Below, one piece after another: positions 32,271-36,201 of a DNA stretch of 36,201 nt. Every line of letters starts with the position of its first letter. Within the stretch, counting starts at the first letter, position 1. The notes under the pieces were generated by a model, which saw only the letters and a list, made by a program, of their open reading frames with translations, searched no databases and was not told the DNA's origin. Origin of the DNA: Gallionella sp. (lineage in GTDB: Bacteria; Pseudomonadota; Gammaproteobacteria; Burkholderiales; Gallionellaceae); assembly GCA_030700315.1 (NCBI GenBank), contig JAUYJO010000026.1, positions 1 to 36,201 on the forward strand, read 5' to 3'. The position numbers and the translations under genes were made by a program.

Positions 32271-35200
32271 ATGGATAAGCCGACCGAACAAACGCAACTA
32301 CGTATCCTGCTGCTGGAGGATGTGCCGACAGATGCCGAGCTCATGGAGGAGGCGTTGCGCGAGGCAGGTTTGTCCTTCATTGCCAAACGCGTCGATACGC
32401 GCGAGGCATTTATCCGCGCGCTCGAAGAGTTCAAGCCGGACATCGTCCTCGCCGATTACAAGCTCCCCAGCTTCGACGGCGGCGCCGCGCTGAAAATTGT
32501 CCGGCAGCAGTATCCGACCATACCGGTGGTGATGGTGACCGGCGCAATGGGGGACGAAAAAGCCATCGAATTGCTCAAACAGGGAGCTAGGGATTACGTC
32601 CTCAAGGATCGGTTGGGGCGGCTCGGTACCGAGGTGCGGCGGGTGCTCGCCGAAGAGCGGGATATCCGCGCGCGCAAGGCGGCGGAACAGACGCTGCGGC
32701 AAAGCGAGGCGGACTTCAGGGCGCTCGTCGAACAGTCCCCCATCGCCATGCTCGTGGATGCCGGCGTGGGAGCGGACGCGAAGACCGTCATGATGAACCG
32801 GAAGTTCACCGAGCTGTTCGGCTATACGCCGGCAGACGTTCCCGATGAGCAGCACTGGTGGCCGCTTGCCTACCCCGACGAGGCATACCGGGAAGAAATC
32901 AAGACCGAATGGACGCAACGGGCCGAAGAAGCCTCCCGGAACCGCAGCAGCATCGAACCCATGGAGGCCTCGATTACCTGCAAGGATGGCGCCATCCGGT
33001 ACATCAGGATCTCTTTTACCTCCATAGGCGACAAAAACATTCTCGGCTTTGAAGATCTGACCAAACGCAAGCAGGCAGAAGATGAACTGGAAAGATTTTT
33101 TAACCTGATCCCCGACCCGGTGTGCATCGCATCTGCCGACGGGCATTTCCTGAAAATCAACCCTGCGTGGCAGGAATTGCTGCGATACACCACGCAGGAA
33201 ATCCTCGCCAAACCCTTCCTCGATTTGATCCACCCCGACGACCGTGCCGCGACCATGAAGGAAGTGGAGCGGCAACTGGCCGGCGAAGCGACCATGCGAT
33301 TCTCCAACCGCTATCGCTGCAAGGACGGCAGCTACAAATGGCTGGAATGGAAGGCGACACCGGCCGTGGGTGGGCAACTGCTGTTCGCCTCCGCGCGCGA
33401 CATCACCGAGCGCAGGCAGGCGGAAGCCAGGATTCAGAAACTGACCCGGCTCTATGCCACCCTCAGCCAGATCAACCAGATCATTGTGCGCAGCACCACC
33501 AACCGCGAAGAGTTGTTCCTCAGCATTTGCAGCGCTGCGGTCACCCACGGCGATTTCATCATGGCCTGGGTGGGACTGGTGGATGAAACGACGCGCACGG
33601 TCAAGCCTGTCTGCCACTATGGCGCCGAGAATGGCTATCTGACCAATATTGACGTCAGCATCGACGATGTGCCGTCGGGCCGGGGGCCGACCGGCACCGC
33701 GATCCGCGATAACGGCGTCAGCTACGTGAATGACTACGCCAGCGACGAACGAACCTTGCCCTGGCGCGTAGCGGCGCTGCAGCGCGGCTTCCGTTGTGCT
33801 GCGGGGCTGCCGTTGCGCTTCGGGGATAAAGTGATCGGGGCGCTGACCCTGTATACCGACGAGCCGGGATTTTTCGACGCCGACCAGTTGAACTTGCTGG
33901 AAGAAATGGCCACGGATGTCAGCTTTGCGCTGAACAACATCGCGCATGAAGCCGAACGCAGCGCGGCGGAATTGCAGTTGAAGGAGCGCGAGCGGCAATA
34001 CCACACTCTGGCCGACTCCGGCCAGGCCTTGATCTGGACTGCGGACACGGACAAGCTGTGCGATTACTTCAACAAAGTCTGGCTGGAATTCACCGGACGC
34101 ACCTTGGAGCAGTTGCTCGGTAACGGCTGGGCCGACGATGTTCACCCGGACGATTTCGACCAATGTCTGGCTACCTACGTTGACGCCTTTGACCGGCGCG
34201 AGCCCTTCAGCATGCTATACCGCCTGCGCCGCCACGATGGCGAATATCGCTGGCTCCAGGACGATGGTTGCCCGCGCTATAACACCGCGGGCGAGTTTAT
34301 CGGCTACATCGGCTACTGCCTCGACATCACCGAAAACAAGAAGGCGGAAGCCGGGCTGGCGGAAAGCGCGCAACATTTTCGTGCCGTCGCGGAGTCTGCC
34401 AACGATGCCATCATCACGATCTCCGGCAGCGGCGACATTGTGGACTGGAACCCTGCGGCGGAACGCTTGTTCGGCCATAGCAAAGCCGAAATAACCGCCC
34501 TGCCCCTCACAGTATTGATGCCGGAACGCTTCCGCGACCTGCATAGCACAGGCCTGTCAAGGGTGAACTCTGGCGGAACGCCGCATGTGATCGGCAAGGC
34601 CGTTGAGCTTGCCGGGCTGCGCAAGGACGGCAGCGAGTTCCCGCTGGAACTCTCGCTGGCGCAATGGCATTCCGGCCAGAGCCAGTTTTTCACCGCGATT
34701 ATTCGCGACATCGCCGAACGCAAAACACTCGAGGGGCAACTGGCGACGCAATACCAGCAACTAAAAGATGCGCATGAGCAACTGCTGGAATCGAGCAAAC
34801 AACTAAAAGCGACCCAAAGCCAGTTGATGCAATCGGCGAAGATGGCGTCTATCGGCCTGCTGGCCGCAGGCGTGGCGCACGAAATCAATAACCCGATCGG
34901 TTATGTGAACTCCAACATGGGAACCCTGGAAAAATACCTGGCCGACATCTTCGCTGTCATAGACAAGTTTGAAGATGCCGAAATGGTAATGGGAATGCTG
35001 ATGGACGCCAACGATCCGCTGCTGGAAGAGCTGCGCCAATTCAAGAAAAAAATAAACCTGGACTACGTCCGCAAGGATATCAAGGATCTGCTCACCGAAT
35101 CGCATCAGGGCCTGGAGCGGGTGAAGCGTATCGTTCTCGACCTGAAAAACTTTTCCCATGCCGACAGCGATGACCAGTGGTTGTGGGCGGATATACATCA

Positions 35201-35666
35201 GGTGCTGGATGCGACCCTGAACGTCGTTTGGAACGAACTGAAATACAAGTGCGAAGTGGTCAAGGAATACGGCGTATTACCGGAGATATACTGCTTGCCC
35301 ACGCAACTCGACCAGGTGTTCATGAACCTGCTGGTGAACGCCGCGCAAGCCATCGAAGTACGCGGCAAAATCACCATCCGCACCGGGCAGGAAGGCGACA
35401 GGGTATGGGTCGAAGTGAGCGATACCGGCAAAGGCATTCCGCCGGAAGATTTCCCCAACCTGTTCGATCCGTTCTTTACCACCAAACCGGTGGGAAAAGG
35501 CACCGGTCTCGGGCTTTCTGTATCCTACAGCATCGTGGAAAAGCATCACGGCAAAATCGAAGTACACAGCGAAGTGGGCAAAGGATCGACCTTCCGGGTA
35601 TGGCTGCCGGTGCGGCAACCCGATGTCAGGGAGGCGGCATCACCCGCAAGCAATCCAATGAAGTAA
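32271..35666 (+). CDS. Multi-sensor histidine kinase (REC-PAS-PAS-GAF-PAS-PAS-HisKA-HATPase)
   Basis: This 1131-residue cytoplasmic kinase starts with a receiver domain (residues about 10-125; LLLEDVPTDAELM, phospho-acceptor Asp62 in VLADYKLPSFDGG, lysine in DYVLKDRLG). PAS domains follow at about 148-268 and 273-390, a GAF domain at about 405-555, and further PAS domains at about 575-700 and 710-835. A coiled coil leads into the phosphoacceptor helix AAGVAHEINNPIGYVNSN with His870. The ATPase domain has the N box FMNLLVNAAQAI and the G boxes SDTGKGIPPED and GKGTGLGLSVSYSIVEKH. There is no membrane segment, so the input is intracellular or comes by phosphotransfer to the N-terminal receiver. 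No response regulator with an output domain is nearby; the Hpt protein at 24853 is a possible partner. Confidence 0.92.
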   Translation: MDKPTEQTQLRILLLEDVPTDAELMEEALREAGLSFIAKRVDTREAFIRALEEFKPDIVLADYKLPSFDGGAALKIVRQQYPTIPVVMVTGAMGDEKAIELLKQGARDYVLKDRLGRLGTEVRRVLAEERDIRARKAAEQTLRQSEADFRALVEQSPIAMLVDAGVGADAKTVMMNRKFTELFGYTPADVPDEQHWWPLAYPDEAYREEIKTEWTQRAEEASRNRSSIEPMEASITCKDGAIRYIRISFTSIGDKNILGFEDLTKRKQAEDELERFFNLIPDPVCIASADGHFLKINPAWQELLRYTTQEILAKPFLDLIHPDDRAATMKEVERQLAGEATMRFSNRYRCKDGSYKWLEWKATPAVGGQLLFASARDITERRQAEARIQKLTRLYATLSQINQIIVRSTTNREELFLSICSAAVTHGDFIMAWVGLVDETTRTVKPVCHYGAENGYLTNIDVSIDDVPSGRGPTGTAIRDNGVSYVNDYASDERTLPWRVAALQRGFRCAAGLPLRFGDKVIGALTLYTDEPGFFDADQLNLLEEMATDVSFALNNIAHEAERSAAELQLKERERQYHTLADSGQALIWTADTDKLCDYFNKVWLEFTGRTLEQLLGNGWADDVHPDDFDQCLATYVDAFDRREPFSMLYRLRRHDGEYRWLQDDGCPRYNTAGEFIGYIGYCLDITENKKAEAGLAESAQHFRAVAESANDAIITISGSGDIVDWNPAAERLFGHSKAEITALPLTVLMPERFRDLHSTGLSRVNSGGTPHVIGKAVELAGLRKDGSEFPLELSLAQWHSGQSQFFTAIIRDIAERKTLEGQLATQYQQLKDAHEQLLESSKQLKATQSQLMQSAKMASIGLLAAGVAHEINNPIGYVNSNMGTLEKYLADIFAVIDKFEDAEMVMGMLMDANDPLLEELRQFKKKINLDYVRKDIKDLLTESHQGLERVKRIVLDLKNFSHADSDDQWLWADIHQVLDATLNVVWNELKYKCEVVKEYGVLPEIYCLPTQLDQVFMNLLVNAAQAIEVRGKITIRTGQEGDRVWVEVSDTGKGIPPEDFPNLFDPFFTTKPVGKGTGLGLSVSYSIVEKHHGKIEVHSEVGKGSTFRVWLPVRQPDVREAASPASNPMK

Positions 35667-35766
35667 TTGGGTGCGGAAAACGGGAAAAACAAACAAAACC
35701 AAAACGCATCAATGAAAAATTCGCGAGGGATTTAATGATGTGGGAACATTGCTGCCAATTGGCGAA
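35667..35766. other. Gap after the kinase gene
   Basis: An A-rich stretch without recognisable genes, terminator stem or repeat. Confidence 0.4.
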
Positions 35767-35880
35767 TTATTGAGATTTCCATAATTGAAGAAAGAACCTC
35801 CGCACTTGCGTGCCATTGACTTCAATAACGGCGAGGCGTGTCTTGGTGCCGCCGATGTCGCCCGCAAGAAAATTATTCAT
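35767..35880 (-). pseudogene. N-terminal fragment of a glucokinase-like gene
   Basis: A 37-codon frame starts MNNFLAGDIGGTKTRLAVIE, the phosphate-1 ATP-binding motif (DxGGTxxRLA) of bacterial glucokinases, and continues NGTQVRR before turning into unrelated sequence (FFLQLWKSQ) and a stop. Only the first strand and turn remain. The rest of the roughly 320-residue gene is not in the following bases, so it was deleted here. Confidence 0.6.
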
Positions 35881-36061
35881 GGCCGCCAATGGTATCCGAT
35901 TTTCGCAATTGATTTTCGTGATCGTTCATAGGTAATGACTGTCAATCCGAGAACTGCGAAACCGTGGGCTCACATGAATGCGCAGGCTGCCTGGCAAACA
36001 CTGGCACCTGTATCCCCCCGTTCCCTGCGTCAAAGTATATAGGCCTTTCGGCATATATGAA
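35881..36061. other. Gap between the glucokinase fragment and the right terminal repeat
   Basis: No gene or repeat family of this window was recognised in these 181 bases. AAAATCGGATA/TATCCGATTTT-type AT-rich sequence lies just upstream of the fragment start. Confidence 0.4.
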
Positions 36062-36201
36062 TAACGAATAGCGTTTATCCGCCGCCCCTCCCAAGCCTAT
36101 TCAACGCGCCAACCTGCCGGCGGCGGATAAACCTCGTTGGACTGAACCTGTGGAGAGCGGTGCTTATGGGGATTGTAAGGTTTTGGAGCGCGGCGTCAAT
36201 C
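36062..36201. repeat. Right copy of the 140-bp terminal inverted repeat
   Basis: Exact reverse complement of bases 1-140, including the internal 14-base palindrome arms (36073-36086 and 36119-36132). It follows AT-rich non-coding sequence here, whereas the left copy truncates the DUF262 gene. The different flanks show that the repeat occurs in at least two places. Confidence 0.95.

Noticed and set aside
32298-34163. A 621-codon minus-strand frame opposite the kinase
   Set aside because: Antisense to clear PAS and GAF domains; composition typical of a GC-rich shadow frame.
1-36201. The whole window as a linear plasmid, phage or transposon bounded by terminal inverted repeats
   Set aside because: The interior is ordinary chromosome with core genes, there is no transposase, integrase or replication gene, and the repeat length and palindromic content fit a contig ending in a dispersed repeat.

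Overview
The window looks like a chromosomal contig from a Betaproteobacterium, most likely of the Nitrosomonadales/Gallionellaceae type (Sideroxydans- or Gallionella-like). This rests on protein character, the carA-carB-greA and rhodanese-grxC-secB-gpsA neighbourhoods, moderately high GC and a very high load of short palindromic repeats. No rRNA, tRNA, CRISPR array, prophage or complete insertion sequence was seen. The first and last 140 bases are exact reverse complements, so both ends lie in the same repeat; this looks more like an assembly boundary than a biological terminus.

Layout. (1) 1-2211: decayed, defence-like left flank with a C-terminally cut DUF262 protein, a DUF2442-like remnant and a helicase N-terminus with a stop codon. 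(2) 2407-8184, plus strand: carA, an ORF6N-domain gene, carB and greA. (3) 8529-15333, minus strand: a hypothetical gene, pglL-like ligase, rhodanese, grxC, secB, an SH3 protein, gpsA, then leuA preceded by a probable leucine leader peptide. (4) 15606-16260: a PIN/AbrB toxin-antitoxin pair. (5) 16325-22604, minus strand: membrane fusion protein, sulfide:quinone oxidoreductase, RND pump and a DUF2892 protein, apparently one sulfide-linked operon. (6) 22981-25647: a Cache-domain chemoreceptor and an Hpt/pseudo-receiver protein. (7) 26127-30767: an ArsR-family regulator with the cysteine spacing of persulfide sensors, divergent from gpmI-envC-ctpA. (8) 30940-32268: relB-yafQ, a ribbon-helix-helix antitoxin and a frameshifted Phd/YefM remnant. 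(9) 32271-35666: a large multi-PAS histidine kinase, then a glucokinase fragment.

The most striking feature is a set of at least six families of short, mostly palindromic repeats. They fill nearly every intergenic gap and also enter genes while keeping the frame open. They are read through inside the ORF6N protein, PglL, the RND pump and the membrane fusion protein. They also supply the N-terminal extension of CarA, the stop codon of carB, the last residues of GpmI and the likely signal peptide of EnvC. Two copies of one family differ by compensated base pairs, so the hairpin itself seems to be maintained.

Functionally, the window combines housekeeping pathways (carbamoyl phosphate, leucine, glycerol-3-phosphate, glycolysis, export, cell-wall hydrolysis) with a sulfide-oxidation/efflux operon, signal transduction and toxin-antitoxin modules. 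All assignments come from reading the sequence; no database search was run.
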